From assembly GCA_016191845.1 (NCBI GenBank), contig JACPVF010000012.1, positions 248,001-312,000 of the forward strand: a stretch of 64,000 bases of DNA, read 5' to 3'. Positions 36,620 through 45,585 of this stretch are shown piece after piece. The number at the start of each line of letters is the position of its first letter. The stretch's first letter is position 1. The notes below the pieces were generated by a model that worked only from the letters and a program-made list of their open reading frames with translations, was not told where the DNA came from and ran no database searches. The stretch is from Chloroflexota bacterium (GTDB lineage: Bacteria; Chloroflexota; Anaerolineae; Anaerolineales; Villigracilaceae). Made by a program: the position numbers and the translations under genes.

Positions 36620-37297
36620 ATGGTAAATCTGGTTCGCGCCCTCGCCGACTACGAGACGGCGATTTATATCGTGTTGGCCATTGGAGGGCTACTTGCCTTC
36701 CGATGGCTGTGGGTGTCGTGGCGCGAATGGCAGATGTCCGTCTACAAGCTGGAGCGTGAGTTTGCCATGCGTCGCCTCAGTCAGGCGGTGACCATCAGCG
36801 TGCTGGTGGTGGTGTTGTTCTGCGTGGAATTTACGATGGCCTTTTTTGTCATCCCAGGGCTGCCCGCCAGTTTCTTTGCGTCCACGCCCACCATGGATGT
36901 GCTGGCCCAGCCACAAGGCACGCTCTCGCCTGAGATGCTGACTCAGGGTGCGGCCGCGCCGCAGCCTGCCGTTTCGGCTAATATGCAAGGCTGTGTCCCT
37001 GACCAGATCATGATCACCTCCCCCAAGCCGGGCGACGAGGTCAAAGGCAAGATTGAGATCAAAGGCACGGTCAACATTCCGAATTTTGGTTTTTATAAAT
37101 ACGAGGTGGCCCTGCGTGGAAGCGATACCTGGGCCACCATCCTGGCGGGGACCGAGGTCAAGGTCAACGATGTCCTTGGCCAATGGGACACTACCGCCTT
37201 AACTCCGGGTGATTACCAGTTGCGTGTGGTCGTCACCGACAACCAGGGAGTGGCACAAACTCCCTGCGTCATCCCCATCCGAATCCTGGCACCCTGA
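36620..37297 (+). CDS. Two-helix membrane protein with extracytoplasmic Ig-like domain
   Basis: The 225-aa protein has helices at about 14-33 and 52-76, then an Ala/Gln/Pro linker. The C-terminal beta domain has two Cys and the phrase ITSPKPGDEVKGKIEIKGTVNIPNFGFYKYEVAL, which is typical of Ig-like/fibronectin-like folds on Chloroflexota surface proteins. The function is unknown. It starts 15 bases after the PNP gene and ends one base before the acetyltransferase gene, so the three are probably co-transcribed. Confidence 0.72.
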   Translation: MVNLVRALADYETAIYIVLAIGGLLAFRWLWVSWREWQMSVYKLEREFAMRRLSQAVTISVLVVVLFCVEFTMAFFVIPGLPASFFASTPTMDVLAQPQGTLSPEMLTQGAAAPQPAVSANMQGCVPDQIMITSPKPGDEVKGKIEIKGTVNIPNFGFYKYEVALRGSDTWATILAGTEVKVNDVLGQWDTTALTPGDYQLRVVVTDNQGVAQTPCVIPIRILAP

Positions 37298-37298
37298 T

Positions 37299-37835
37299 AT
37301 GACTGACATCGAGATCCGTCCCTCTGCTCCCACTGACCTGTCCCGCCTGATGGCGCTCGACCACTCTGCCCGCAGTGAGTACGTCTGGCAGTTGGAATTG
37401 CGCCGCGACACGGGACAACTCCTCGCTAATTTTCGCGAGGTGCGCCTGCCGCGCCCGATCCCTCTGGCCTATCCGCACGATCCGTATGCCCTGGCTGACG
37501 AATGGTCGCACAAGTCCATGATGTTCACCGCCATGATGGGTCCCGACGCTGTGGGATATGCGACTCTCGTCAATCGCGGGGTGGGGGTGACCTGGGTCAC
37601 GGATCTGGTGGTGGGCGCGAACATGCGCCGCCGCGGGGTTGGCAGTGCTCTCCTTGCGGCCGCCCAGACCTGGGCGGGGGAGCGGGGGATGCGGCGTCTC
37701 ATGCTCGAGATGCAGGCCAAGAACCTGCCTGCCATCCGCATGGCGCAGAAACATGGCTTCGAGTTCTGCGGGTATAATGACCATTATTACCTGACCCAGG
37801 ACGTGGCTCTTTTCTTCGTGAGGGCCCTGAAGTAA
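37299..37835 (+). CDS. GNAT family N-acetyltransferase
   Basis: The 178-aa protein has the acetyl-CoA site VTDLVVGANMRRRGVGSALLAAA (about 100-122) and the C-terminal NLPAIRMAQKHGFEFCGY helix-strand pair, as in RimI-like enzymes. The substrate is unknown. The start at 37299 directly follows the previous stop codon; an upstream ATG in the same frame runs through the preceding gene and is not credible. Confidence 0.87.
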   Translation: MTDIEIRPSAPTDLSRLMALDHSARSEYVWQLELRRDTGQLLANFREVRLPRPIPLAYPHDPYALADEWSHKSMMFTAMMGPDAVGYATLVNRGVGVTWVTDLVVGANMRRRGVGSALLAAAQTWAGERGMRRLMLEMQAKNLPAIRMAQKHGFEFCGYNDHYYLTQDVALFFVRALK

Positions 37836-37854
37836 AACTCTTACTGGACGGTGC

Positions 37855-39777
37855 ATGATTAACGGTTGGCACGATACCATTCTGGCGGGGATCCAGACTC
37901 TTAACCAGATCCTGACGGCGGGCATCGCCATCACGGCCTTTTCTCTGTTCCTGTACGCTCTGTCATTCAACCTGCGTGATCGAGTGGCACGTTCGTTTGC
38001 CATTATTTTGTTGTGTGTGGTGGTGGTTTTCACCACAGAAGCCCTGCAAAACGAGACCGTCCCCTCTTTGGGTATTTATCTGCTTCTGCGCCTGCAGTGG
38101 ATCGGAATCGTCTTTCTGCCCGCGGCCTACCTTCACCTCTCGGATGCAGTGTTGGTTACGGCAGGGCGTCCCTCGCGTGGGCGCCGCCGCTTTGCTGTAC
38201 GGGGAATGTATGGTATTTCGGCTGTTTTCCTGCTTTTGTTAGCCATGGGTTTTTTACTGGGTGAGCTCGTGCCAAATGGCAAGCCCGCTCCGCATCTGAC
38301 CCGCACTCCCTGGACCGAACTCTTCACCCTGTATTACATCGGCGCGATGATTTGGGCGGGCGTGAATTTCGCGCGCGCCTACCAGCGTATGCTCACCCGC
38401 TCGGGCCGCCGCCGCATGTTGTACTTGATGGCGGGTGCGACTGCTCCCGCGTTGGGTTCCTACCCTTACTTAATGTACGGTTACGCCCCTGCGGCGTCTT
38501 TCCCGCTTCTGTTCTGGAGCCTGGCGCTCATCATCAACATCCTTGTGGCGGGATTGGTGATCGTGATGGCCTACGCCGTAGCCTTCTTCGGCGTCTCATG
38601 GCCTGATCGTGTCGTCAAGAGCCGCCTTTTCAAGTGGATTATGCGCGGCCCCGTGACCGCCTCCGCCGCCCTTGGCCTGATGACCATCGTCCGTCGTGGT
38701 GGCGAGGTCTTTGGCGGGTCGTCGTATAACGCCTTTGTCCCGTTGACTGTGGTGGTGACGGTCCTCCTGTTGGAGCATCTCATCACGTTGGTTTCTCCCT
38801 TGTGGGAGCGCTGGCTGTTCTTCGGCGGTGACCGCGCCGAACTGGAACTGCTTCAGAACGTGGAAGAGCGTCTGCTTACCCAGGGTGACCTTCAGCAATT
38901 TCTCGAGGCCGTGCTGGCAGCTGTTCGCGATCATTTGCAGTCTCCCTCTGCCTTCATCGCTGCCTTGGATGGTGACGGCCTTTCACTGATCGTCATGGCG
39001 GGCAAACGCAATATGCTTGATCAGGCTGCCTTGCCCGAGGCCCTTGAAAAGGTGGGAGACGGCTTGAGAATGCGACAGGAATTTGCCTGGGGTAATTATT
39101 GGATCCTGCCCCTGCATCAGCGCAAGCGCGGAGACATGGACCGCGATGAGATGCCGCCTTTGTTGGGCATCCTGGGGGTGGCTTATCATGGTGACGGCCA
39201 TCCCATGGAATCGGAACAACGCGACTCCCTTTGGTTGCTGGCGGACCGCGCAGCTCTGGCGCTCGAAGACCGCCAATTGCAGCAGCGCGTCTTCCGCTCG
39301 CTGGAGGACATCCAGCCGCAGGTCGAGATGATCCAGCGCCTGCGCGCGGTGGGACGATATGACAGCCGTACCAATCTGCTGGTCGATCCCCTGCCCGAGG
39401 AGGCCGACCTGGCCAACTGGGTCAAGGACGCGCTGACCCATTACTGGGGCGGCCCCAAGCTCACCAGCAGTCCGCTCATGCGCCTGCAGGTGGTGCGCGA
39501 TATGGTGGACGAACACGATGGCAACGCCGCCAACGCCTTGCGCGCGTTGCTGCGTAAAGCCGTGGATCAGGTCAAGCCCGAGGGTGATCGCCGTTTCACC
39601 TCGGAGTGGATCCTGTACAATATCCTGGAGATGAAGTTCATCGAAGGTCGCAAAGTCCGCGAGGTGGCCTCGCGCCTGGCCATGTCCGAAGCGGACCTGT
39701 ATCGAAAACAACGTGTTGCGGTGGAAGCCGTGGCGCGCGCCATCCTTGAGATGGAAACCCAAACGCAAGAACAATAA
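37855..39777 (+). CDS. 7TM-GAF membrane sensor with C-terminal HTH-like region
   Basis: The 640-aa protein has seven to eight helices within residues 15-325, as in histidine-kinase-associated 7TM modules, then a GAF-like domain (about 330-475). No H-box or ATP-binding kinase motifs are seen. Instead the last 60 residues read EGRKVREVASRLAMSEADLYRKQRVAVE..., resembling a sigma-region-4 or LuxR-like helix-turn-helix. This suggests a membrane-bound regulator that senses with its 7TM or GAF part and binds DNA itself, but the HTH call is by eye. Confidence 0.75.
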   Translation: MINGWHDTILAGIQTLNQILTAGIAITAFSLFLYALSFNLRDRVARSFAIILLCVVVVFTTEALQNETVPSLGIYLLLRLQWIGIVFLPAAYLHLSDAVLVTAGRPSRGRRRFAVRGMYGISAVFLLLLAMGFLLGELVPNGKPAPHLTRTPWTELFTLYYIGAMIWAGVNFARAYQRMLTRSGRRRMLYLMAGATAPALGSYPYLMYGYAPAASFPLLFWSLALIINILVAGLVIVMAYAVAFFGVSWPDRVVKSRLFKWIMRGPVTASAALGLMTIVRRGGEVFGGSSYNAFVPLTVVVTVLLLEHLITLVSPLWERWLFFGGDRAELELLQNVEERLLTQGDLQQFLEAVLAAVRDHLQSPSAFIAALDGDGLSLIVMAGKRNMLDQAALPEALEKVGDGLRMRQEFAWGNYWILPLHQRKRGDMDRDEMPPLLGILGVAYHGDGHPMESEQRDSLWLLADRAALALEDRQLQQRVFRSLEDIQPQVEMIQRLRAVGRYDSRTNLLVDPLPEEADLANWVKDALTHYWGGPKLTSSPLMRLQVVRDMVDEHDGNAANALRALLRKAVDQVKPEGDRRFTSEWILYNILEMKFIEGRKVREVASRLAMSEADLYRKQRVAVEAVARAILEMETQTQEQ

Positions 39778-39796
39778 GTGGTAGAAGGAGGCTCAC

Positions 39797-40750
39797 ATGG
39801 CGGGCCAACGTAAGATCCAAGAACAGCAAATCTCCGCCCCCGACGAAGGTTGGTGGGACTCGCTCCTGGCCGAGGAGGAACGCTATGCGCCGCCTCCGCC
39901 TTCCCGTGCCGTGGCGGCCAAGCAGCAGGAACCCAAGGTCGAGGAACCTGCCGCCAGGCCGTCTGCTGACTGGGTGCAAGTCAAGGACCTGTATTCGAAG
40001 GACCAGATCGTGTCCCTGCGCGTGACCGGGCACAATCGCGGTGGTCTGCTCGTGGAGGGTGAGGGCCTCTATGGGTTCGTGCCGTTTTCGCACCTGATCG
40101 ACCTGGCAGGCAAGACCGAGATCGCGGACCGTGATACCCAACTTGAAGCCTATGTGGGCCGCACCTTGAACCTCAAGGTCATCGAATGTGTCCCCGAGGA
40201 CGGACGCGTGGTCTTCTCGGAACGAGCCGCCCTGGCTGAGCCTGGCCAACGTGCCGTGCTCTTCAACGCCATTGTGCCTGGGCAGCACATCACTGGCACG
40301 GTCACCAATATCACTGACTTTGGCGTCTTCGTGGACCTGGGCGGGGTCGAGGGCCTCATCCATATTTCGGAACTTTCGTGGGGCCGCGTTATCCATCCCA
40401 GCCAGATCGTCCAACTCAATCAGAAGATCGAGGTCCAGGTGCTCGATCTGGCTCCCGAGCGCTGCCGCGTGGCGCTTAGTCTCAAACGTCTGCATCCCAA
40501 CCCGTGGGCGGATGCCGAGACCGTCTTCCCCGTGGGTGCGGTCATGCCTGCCACCATCACCAGTGTCGTGTCCTATGGCGCGTTCGCCCGTTTGGATGCG
40601 GGTGTCGAGGGCCTGATCCACGCCTCCGAGATCGAGATGAGTGGGGTGCAGGCTGTCAAGGATGTGCTGCGCGAGGGGCAGCCTGTCCAAGTACGCATTT
40701 TGCACGTCGACGCCGCCCGTCAGCGCATGGGACTGAGCCTGCGCTACTAG
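39797..40750 (+). CDS. Protein with three S1 RNA-binding domains
   Basis: The 317-aa protein has a charged, Pro-rich N-terminus and three S1 domains (about 65-135, 160-230 and 245-315). The second has the strong signature ITGTVTNITDFGVFVDLGGVEGLIHISELSW. Its layout resembles short ribosomal S1-like proteins, and it may help mRNA binding or decay. AGAAGGAGG stands before the ATG. The next gene, ftsK, starts two bases after its stop. Confidence 0.88.
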   Translation: MAGQRKIQEQQISAPDEGWWDSLLAEEERYAPPPPSRAVAAKQQEPKVEEPAARPSADWVQVKDLYSKDQIVSLRVTGHNRGGLLVEGEGLYGFVPFSHLIDLAGKTEIADRDTQLEAYVGRTLNLKVIECVPEDGRVVFSERAALAEPGQRAVLFNAIVPGQHITGTVTNITDFGVFVDLGGVEGLIHISELSWGRVIHPSQIVQLNQKIEVQVLDLAPERCRVALSLKRLHPNPWADAETVFPVGAVMPATITSVVSYGAFARLDAGVEGLIHASEIEMSGVQAVKDVLREGQPVQVRILHVDAARQRMGLSLRY

Positions 40751-40751
40751 A

Positions 40752-42968
40752 ATGACTTCCCATTCCCGCCCCCCGCGCCGCTTCGAAGAAGCCGAGCCGC
40801 CGACCTCGGACTGGCTCGACGGTCTGGCGCGATTCAACCAGCGTTTTGGCCCTTATCTCCGTGACCTGGCTGGGTTAGCCTTGTTGGCCTTGGCCCTGAT
40901 CTCCGTGATCGCCCTGATGGGTGGCACGCGGGGTTGGTTTATCTCGCTGTGGGCCAAATGGATTGGGAGTTGGTTTGGCTGGGGCGGATACCTAGTTGTG
41001 ATTGCCATCGGCCTGTTCGGCTTGGCCCTGTTTAATCTGAAACTTGGATCGTGGGGCCTGGGCCGCATCATCTGGCTGGAACTGGCCGCCTTCCTGACTC
41101 TCGGTCTGCTCTCGGCCCTGATGGGTCACTCCGCTGATCGGGCCGAGCTCGGCCTGGACGGCGGTCAGATCGGCTGGGGCATGACCTGGCTGTTGTGGAA
41201 GATCGCCACTCCCGTCGGCGGGACCTTGATCCTGTTTGTAGCCTGGCTGTTTTCGGTGGTCAGCGGCTTTGGCCTGTGGACTTATGTCGAGCGTTGGCTG
41301 AGGCAGATCGCAGGCGAAACACCCGTCCCCGTCGAGGTGGCGGCGGAGGAATCCGCTCCCGCCGTGGAAGAGGCCAAGGTGGAGGAGTCTGCGCCCAAGC
41401 AGCCTGCGAAAAAGAAACCCGCACCCCTGCCGCCTGAATTCCGCACCTCCCTGCGCGCTCCCGAAAAGAAGAACGAGAAGCCCATCAAGCTTCCCCCACG
41501 CGACGAAACCCTGCCGCCTCTGACCATCCTGCTGGCTGACCAGGCCATCCGCGCGGATGAACGCACCATCAACCAGACCGCGGGTCTGATCATGAAGACC
41601 CTGTCCGAGTTCGGCATCCCTGCCACGGTCATCGGATATCGGGTCGGTCCGTCGGTCACGCAGTTTGCCGTCCAGCCCGGGTTCATCAAGAAGGGCAACA
41701 ATCCCAGCGAGGAAGACGCGCAACTGATGAAGGTCCGCGTGGCGCAGATCGCCTCGCTCGAAAAGGACCTGACCCTGGCGCTCTCCGCCGAGCGTCTGCG
41801 CATCGAAGCGCCCGTGCCTGGCAAGCCCTACGTGGGTATCGAGGTGCCGAACGCGCGCTCCGCGGTGGTGCGCATGCGTCCCCTGCTCGAAAGCGAAAAC
41901 TTCCATAAGGTTGGCGCCCCGCTGGCCGTTGCCCTTGGGCGTGATGTCTCGGGACAGCCTCTTATTGCAGATTTGGCACGTATGCCGCACATGCTCGTGG
42001 CAGGATCCACGGGTTCAGGCAAGTCCGTGTTCATCACGGCCCTGGCGGCCTGTCTGGCTATGAACAATACGCCCGAAGAATTGCGCATGGTGATGATCGA
42101 CGCCAAGATGGTGGAACTCCTGCGATTCAACGGTCTGCCGCACCTGTATGGCAAGGTCGAGACCAACGTGGAACGCATCCTGGGCGTGCTGCGCTGGGTG
42201 GTGGTGGAGATGGAGCATCGCTACCGCCTGCTCGAAGCCAGTCATTCGCGCGACCTTGCTTCCTACAACCACAAACAGACCCGCAAAGAAGGCGGACAGG
42301 CTCTTCCGCGCATCGTGGTTATTATCGACGAATTGGCCGATCTGATGATGTCGGCGCCTGACCAGACCGAGCATAACCTGGTGCGCCTGGCGCAGATGGC
42401 GCGCGCCACGGGGATTCACCTGGTGGTCGCAACCCAGCGTCCCAGCACGGACGTGGTGACAGGCCTGATCAAGGCCAACTTCCCCGCGCGCCTGGCCTTT
42501 GCTGTTGCCTCGGGCGTGGACAGCCGCGTCATCCTCGACACGACGGGCGCGGAATCCCTGCTCGGGCGCGGCGACATGCTCTTCCTCAATCCCGAGGTCG
42601 GCACGCCTGTGCGTGCCCAGGGCGTGCTCATCACCGACATGGAGATCGAACGCCTCATTGCCCATTGGCAGAAGGTCAGTGACGTGCCCGTAGCGGACGT
42701 CCCGCCGTGGGAGAAATTGCTGACCGAACCCGACGAAGACGAAGATGGCGACCTGATCGAGAAAGCCACCTCCATCGTCCGCTCGACGCAACGGGCTTCG
42801 GCCTCCCTGCTTCAGCGGCGGCTGCGCATCGGCTATCCGCGCGCGGCGCGTCTGCTCGACCAGCTCGAAGATCTGGGCGTGGTCGGTCCCTCGCAGGGCG
42901 GCGGACGCGAGCGCGATGTTCTGGTCAGCGAGACCGATGAAGATGTGGACGATCACGGGGACAAGTAA
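40752..42968 (+). CDS. ftsK: DNA translocase FtsK/SpoIIIE
   Basis: The 738-aa protein has four N-terminal helices (about 35-185), a Pro/Glu/Lys-rich linker (about 195-260) and the RecA-like motor. Walker A is AGSTGSGKS (about 416-424) and Walker B is IVVIIDELADLMM. A C-terminal gamma winged helix (about 670-725; SASLLQRRLRIGYPRAARLLDQLEDLGVVG) reads the orientation of the chromosome. It pumps DNA at the division septum and helps resolve dimers. The linker is short compared with E. coli FtsK and more like SpoIIIE. Confidence 0.95.
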   Translation: MTSHSRPPRRFEEAEPPTSDWLDGLARFNQRFGPYLRDLAGLALLALALISVIALMGGTRGWFISLWAKWIGSWFGWGGYLVVIAIGLFGLALFNLKLGSWGLGRIIWLELAAFLTLGLLSALMGHSADRAELGLDGGQIGWGMTWLLWKIATPVGGTLILFVAWLFSVVSGFGLWTYVERWLRQIAGETPVPVEVAAEESAPAVEEAKVEESAPKQPAKKKPAPLPPEFRTSLRAPEKKNEKPIKLPPRDETLPPLTILLADQAIRADERTINQTAGLIMKTLSEFGIPATVIGYRVGPSVTQFAVQPGFIKKGNNPSEEDAQLMKVRVAQIASLEKDLTLALSAERLRIEAPVPGKPYVGIEVPNARSAVVRMRPLLESENFHKVGAPLAVALGRDVSGQPLIADLARMPHMLVAGSTGSGKSVFITALAACLAMNNTPEELRMVMIDAKMVELLRFNGLPHLYGKVETNVERILGVLRWVVVEMEHRYRLLEASHSRDLASYNHKQTRKEGGQALPRIVVIIDELADLMMSAPDQTEHNLVRLAQMARATGIHLVVATQRPSTDVVTGLIKANFPARLAFAVASGVDSRVILDTTGAESLLGRGDMLFLNPEVGTPVRAQGVLITDMEIERLIAHWQKVSDVPVADVPPWEKLLTEPDEDEDGDLIEKATSIVRSTQRASASLLQRRLRIGYPRAARLLDQLEDLGVVGPSQGGGRERDVLVSETDEDVDDHGDK

Positions 42969-43028
42969 ATCCAGACGGCCCATGTTTTCGGGTATGATTG
43001 GAAAATCTTCCTTGAAAGGACAAGAACG

Positions 43029-43667
43029 GTGGCAGATACTACAACCACTGCAAAATTGACGTTTACTGACCGATTGCGTGTCTGGTTCAAATGGCTTTTG
43101 GACCCCATCGGCAATTTCCTCAATCGAATCGGACTGACCCCCAATACCATGACCATCCTTGGATTGATGGGGAATGCTGTGGGCGCATACTTCCTCGCGC
43201 GTGGACAGATGACCACGGGGGGGCTGTTCGTGCTGTTGATGACCCCCATCGACGCGCTGGACGGGACGATGGCCCGCCTGCGCGGTGAACCCAGTGACTG
43301 GGGCGCCTTTGTTGACTCCGTCAGCGACCGCTATTCCGAATTGATCATCCTGGGCGGCGTGTTGTATCACTTCCTCGATGTAGGCGACACCCTTGGCGCG
43401 ATGTTGACCTTCTTCGCGGCGGCGGGTTCGGTGTTGGTCTCATATACGAAGGCCCGCGCCGAGTCTCTGCGCTTCGAGGCCAAGGGTGGAATCCTTACCC
43501 GTGTAGAACGCTACCTAGTGCTTGCTCCGTTGTTGGTCTTCAATCTGCCTCTATGGGCGGTTGGAATCATCGCCGTGTTAGCCAATGTGACCGCTCTCCA
43601 GCGCATCGGGTTGGTGCGGGTGCAGGGACATGCACGCATGAAACAGGTCCGCGAGAGGAAAGCATGA
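43029..43667 (+). CDS. CDP-alcohol phosphatidyltransferase
   Basis: The 212-aa protein has about five helices and the full family motif D-G-x2-A-R-x8-G-x3-D-x3-D within DALDGTMARLRGEPSDWG...D. It joins a CDP-diacylglycerol-type donor to an alcohol; phosphatidylglycerophosphate, phosphatidylinositol-phosphate or archaetidyl-type products cannot be told apart here. The start is GTG at 43029 with AAAGGA upstream. It overlaps lgt by the ATGA pattern. Confidence 0.9.
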   Translation: MADTTTTAKLTFTDRLRVWFKWLLDPIGNFLNRIGLTPNTMTILGLMGNAVGAYFLARGQMTTGGLFVLLMTPIDALDGTMARLRGEPSDWGAFVDSVSDRYSELIILGGVLYHFLDVGDTLGAMLTFFAAAGSVLVSYTKARAESLRFEAKGGILTRVERYLVLAPLLVFNLPLWAVGIIAVLANVTALQRIGLVRVQGHARMKQVRERKA

Positions 43668-44533
43668 TCGACGGTTTCTACATCGGTCCGCTGTACATCC
43701 ACTTTTACGGGATCATCCTGATGACGGGCGCGCTGGCGGGCGGCTGGCTGGCTTCACGCGAAGCCAGGCGTCGCGGCCACGACCCTGAGATCATCTGGGA
43801 TCTGATGATCTACCTGATCATCGCGGGCGTGGTAGGTGCGCGTCTGTGGCACGTTTTCACGCCCTCGCCCAGTGCCCTGGTGATGGACCCCGTCACAGGC
43901 AAGATGGTCAACCCATATTTTGCGGGCGGCACCATCCACATCATCGATATCCTCAACGTTCGCAGCGGTGGATTGGGAATCCCGGGTGCGGTCATCGGCG
44001 GCGCAATCGCGCTTTATTTCTACAGCCGAAAGCATAAACTGGAATTCCTCGAATGGGCCGACATTGCTGCTCCCAGCCTCGCGTTGGGACAGGCCATCGG
44101 CCGCTTTGGCAACTTCTTCAACCAGGAACTCTACGGTGCGCCCACGAACCTGCCGTGGAAGTTGTACATCGACCCTCAGCATCGCCTGCCCACCTTTGCC
44201 AGCGTGGAATACTATCATCCGCTCTTTGCGTATGAGTCGGTCCTCAATCTGATCAACATGGCTCTGCTGATGTGGGTCACGCGTACGTACGAAGGCAGGA
44301 GCAAGAAAGGCGATATCATGCTCCTGTACCTGATCGTATATCCTGTGGTGCGCTTCAGCCTGGATTTCCTGCGCCTGGACGCCTCCCTGGTCGGCGGGAT
44401 TAATATCAACCAGACCGTCATGGCGGTCATCGCCGTGATTGCCGCCCTGACCCTGGCCTGGCGCCATCGCCCTGGAGCCTCCTCCGCGGAGGGTTCCCCC
44501 TCTGATCTCACTGACAAAACTGACAGTTCCTGA
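43664..44533 (+). CDS. lgt: Prolipoprotein diacylglyceryl transferase
   Basis: The 289-aa protein has about seven helices and the Lgt signature GRFGNFFNQELYG preceded by GQAI, plus the N-terminal YGIILMTGALAGGWL and a conserved Arg in GVVGARLWHV. It attaches diacylglycerol to the lipobox Cys of preprolipoproteins; several such lipoproteins are encoded in this window. The upstream ORF start inside the phosphatidyltransferase gene is rejected in favour of the coupled ATG at 43664 with GAGAGGA upstream. Confidence 0.95.
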   Translation: MIDGFYIGPLYIHFYGIILMTGALAGGWLASREARRRGHDPEIIWDLMIYLIIAGVVGARLWHVFTPSPSALVMDPVTGKMVNPYFAGGTIHIIDILNVRSGGLGIPGAVIGGAIALYFYSRKHKLEFLEWADIAAPSLALGQAIGRFGNFFNQELYGAPTNLPWKLYIDPQHRLPTFASVEYYHPLFAYESVLNLINMALLMWVTRTYEGRSKKGDIMLLYLIVYPVVRFSLDFLRLDASLVGGININQTVMAVIAVIAALTLAWRHRPGASSAEGSPSDLTDKTDSS

Positions 44534-44608
44534 GAGTCCCGCCCGCAAAATTTAACGGTAAGATAGTCCTCCGCGAAGACAACAAAACGTGAGAGGACTC
44601 TTGTCTTA

Positions 44609-44637
44609 TTGACAGGGGGCCACCCTGCCGATATTCT
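44609..44637 (+). promoter_or_regulatory. Promoter of the ABC-2 exporter operon
   Basis: TTGACA (44609-44614), 17-bp spacer, TATTCT (44632-44637), start near 44644, only about six bases before the ATG at 44650. Just upstream lies a dyad AAGACAA (44576-44582) / TTGTCTT (44601-44607) that could be an operator. Confidence 0.65.
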
Positions 44638-44649
44638 GAGATAAAGACG

Positions 44650-45585
44650 ATGATAGAAACCAACGATCTAAGCAAGCAATTTCATGATTTCTGGGCCGTC
44701 GAAGGCGTGACCATCAACGTCCAGCCGGGGCAAATTCTGGCTTTCCTCGGTCAGAATGGAGCGGGCAAGACCACCACGGTCCGCATGTTGACGGCGCTCT
44801 TAGAGCCGACGCGGGGTTGGGCGCGGGTGGCGGGCTATGACGTATCCACGCATGGTAACGAAGTGCGTGCCTCGGTCGGTGTGTTGACCGAACAGCATGG
44901 TTTGTATGTACGTATGAACGCGCTCGAATATCTCGATTTCTTCGGGCAGGTCTATTCGCTCAGCCCACAGGCCCGCAAGGCCCGCTCGGAATATCTGCTC
45001 GATTACTTCGGCCTGTCCTACGCGGCCAAGCGGCGCATCGGGGAATACTCCAAGGGCATGCGCCAGAAACTGGCCCTGGCCCGCGCCTTGATCCACGAAC
45101 CGCCTGTGTTGCTGCTCGACGAGCCCACCTCCGCGATGGACCCCGAGTCCGCGCGGTTGGTGCGGGATGAGATTGCGCGGCTGAAGTCCTCGCAGCGATC
45201 CATCGTCATCTGCACCCATAACCTGGCCGAGGCGGAAGCATTGGCCGACACCGTTGCCATCATCTATCGTGGACGAATCCTCATGCAGGGTTCGCTTGAC
45301 GAGCTCAAAGATAACATCCTCGGGTCTGCTGAGTACGAGGCGCAACTTGCCGAGGCATGGACTCCCAACGGACTGACTCTGCCCGAGGGCGTGACCATGC
45401 GTCAGTTGGACGGAACCCGGCTCAGGTTCCAGGTGAAACAGCCGCGGGAGGTGAATCCGCAGTTGGTGCATGCCCTGTCCGCAGGGCACGCGCCCGTGGT
45501 CGCCTTCCAGGAGGTTCCGCGCACATTAGAGCAGGCCTATCTCAAGGCCATGGCCGAGGCGCAGGGAGGGACCTATGTTGTCTAA
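44650..45585 (+). CDS. ABC transporter ATP-binding protein (ABC-2 type exporter)
   Basis: The 311-aa protein has Walker A GQNGAGKTTT (about 37-46), the signature YSKGMRQKLALARAL, Walker B VLLLDEPTSAMDP, and a C-terminal extension of about 90 residues typical of CcmA/NatA-like exporters. It energises the permease encoded next, whose ATG overlaps this gene by 11 bases. The substrate is unknown. The predicted mRNA is nearly leaderless. Confidence 0.93.
   Translation: MIETNDLSKQFHDFWAVEGVTINVQPGQILAFLGQNGAGKTTTVRMLTALLEPTRGWARVAGYDVSTHGNEVRASVGVLTEQHGLYVRMNALEYLDFFGQVYSLSPQARKARSEYLLDYFGLSYAAKRRIGEYSKGMRQKLALARALIHEPPVLLLDEPTSAMDPESARLVRDEIARLKSSQRSIVICTHNLAEAEALADTVAIIYRGRILMQGSLDELKDNILGSAEYEAQLAEAWTPNGLTLPEGVTMRQLDGTRLRFQVKQPREVNPQLVHALSAGHAPVVAFQEVPRTLEQAYLKAMAEAQGGTYVV

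Noticed and set aside
44576-44607. Rho-independent terminator for lgt
   Set aside because: The AAGACAA/TTGTCTT dyad has an 18-base loop and no GC-rich stem or T run; an operator or chance dyad is more likely.
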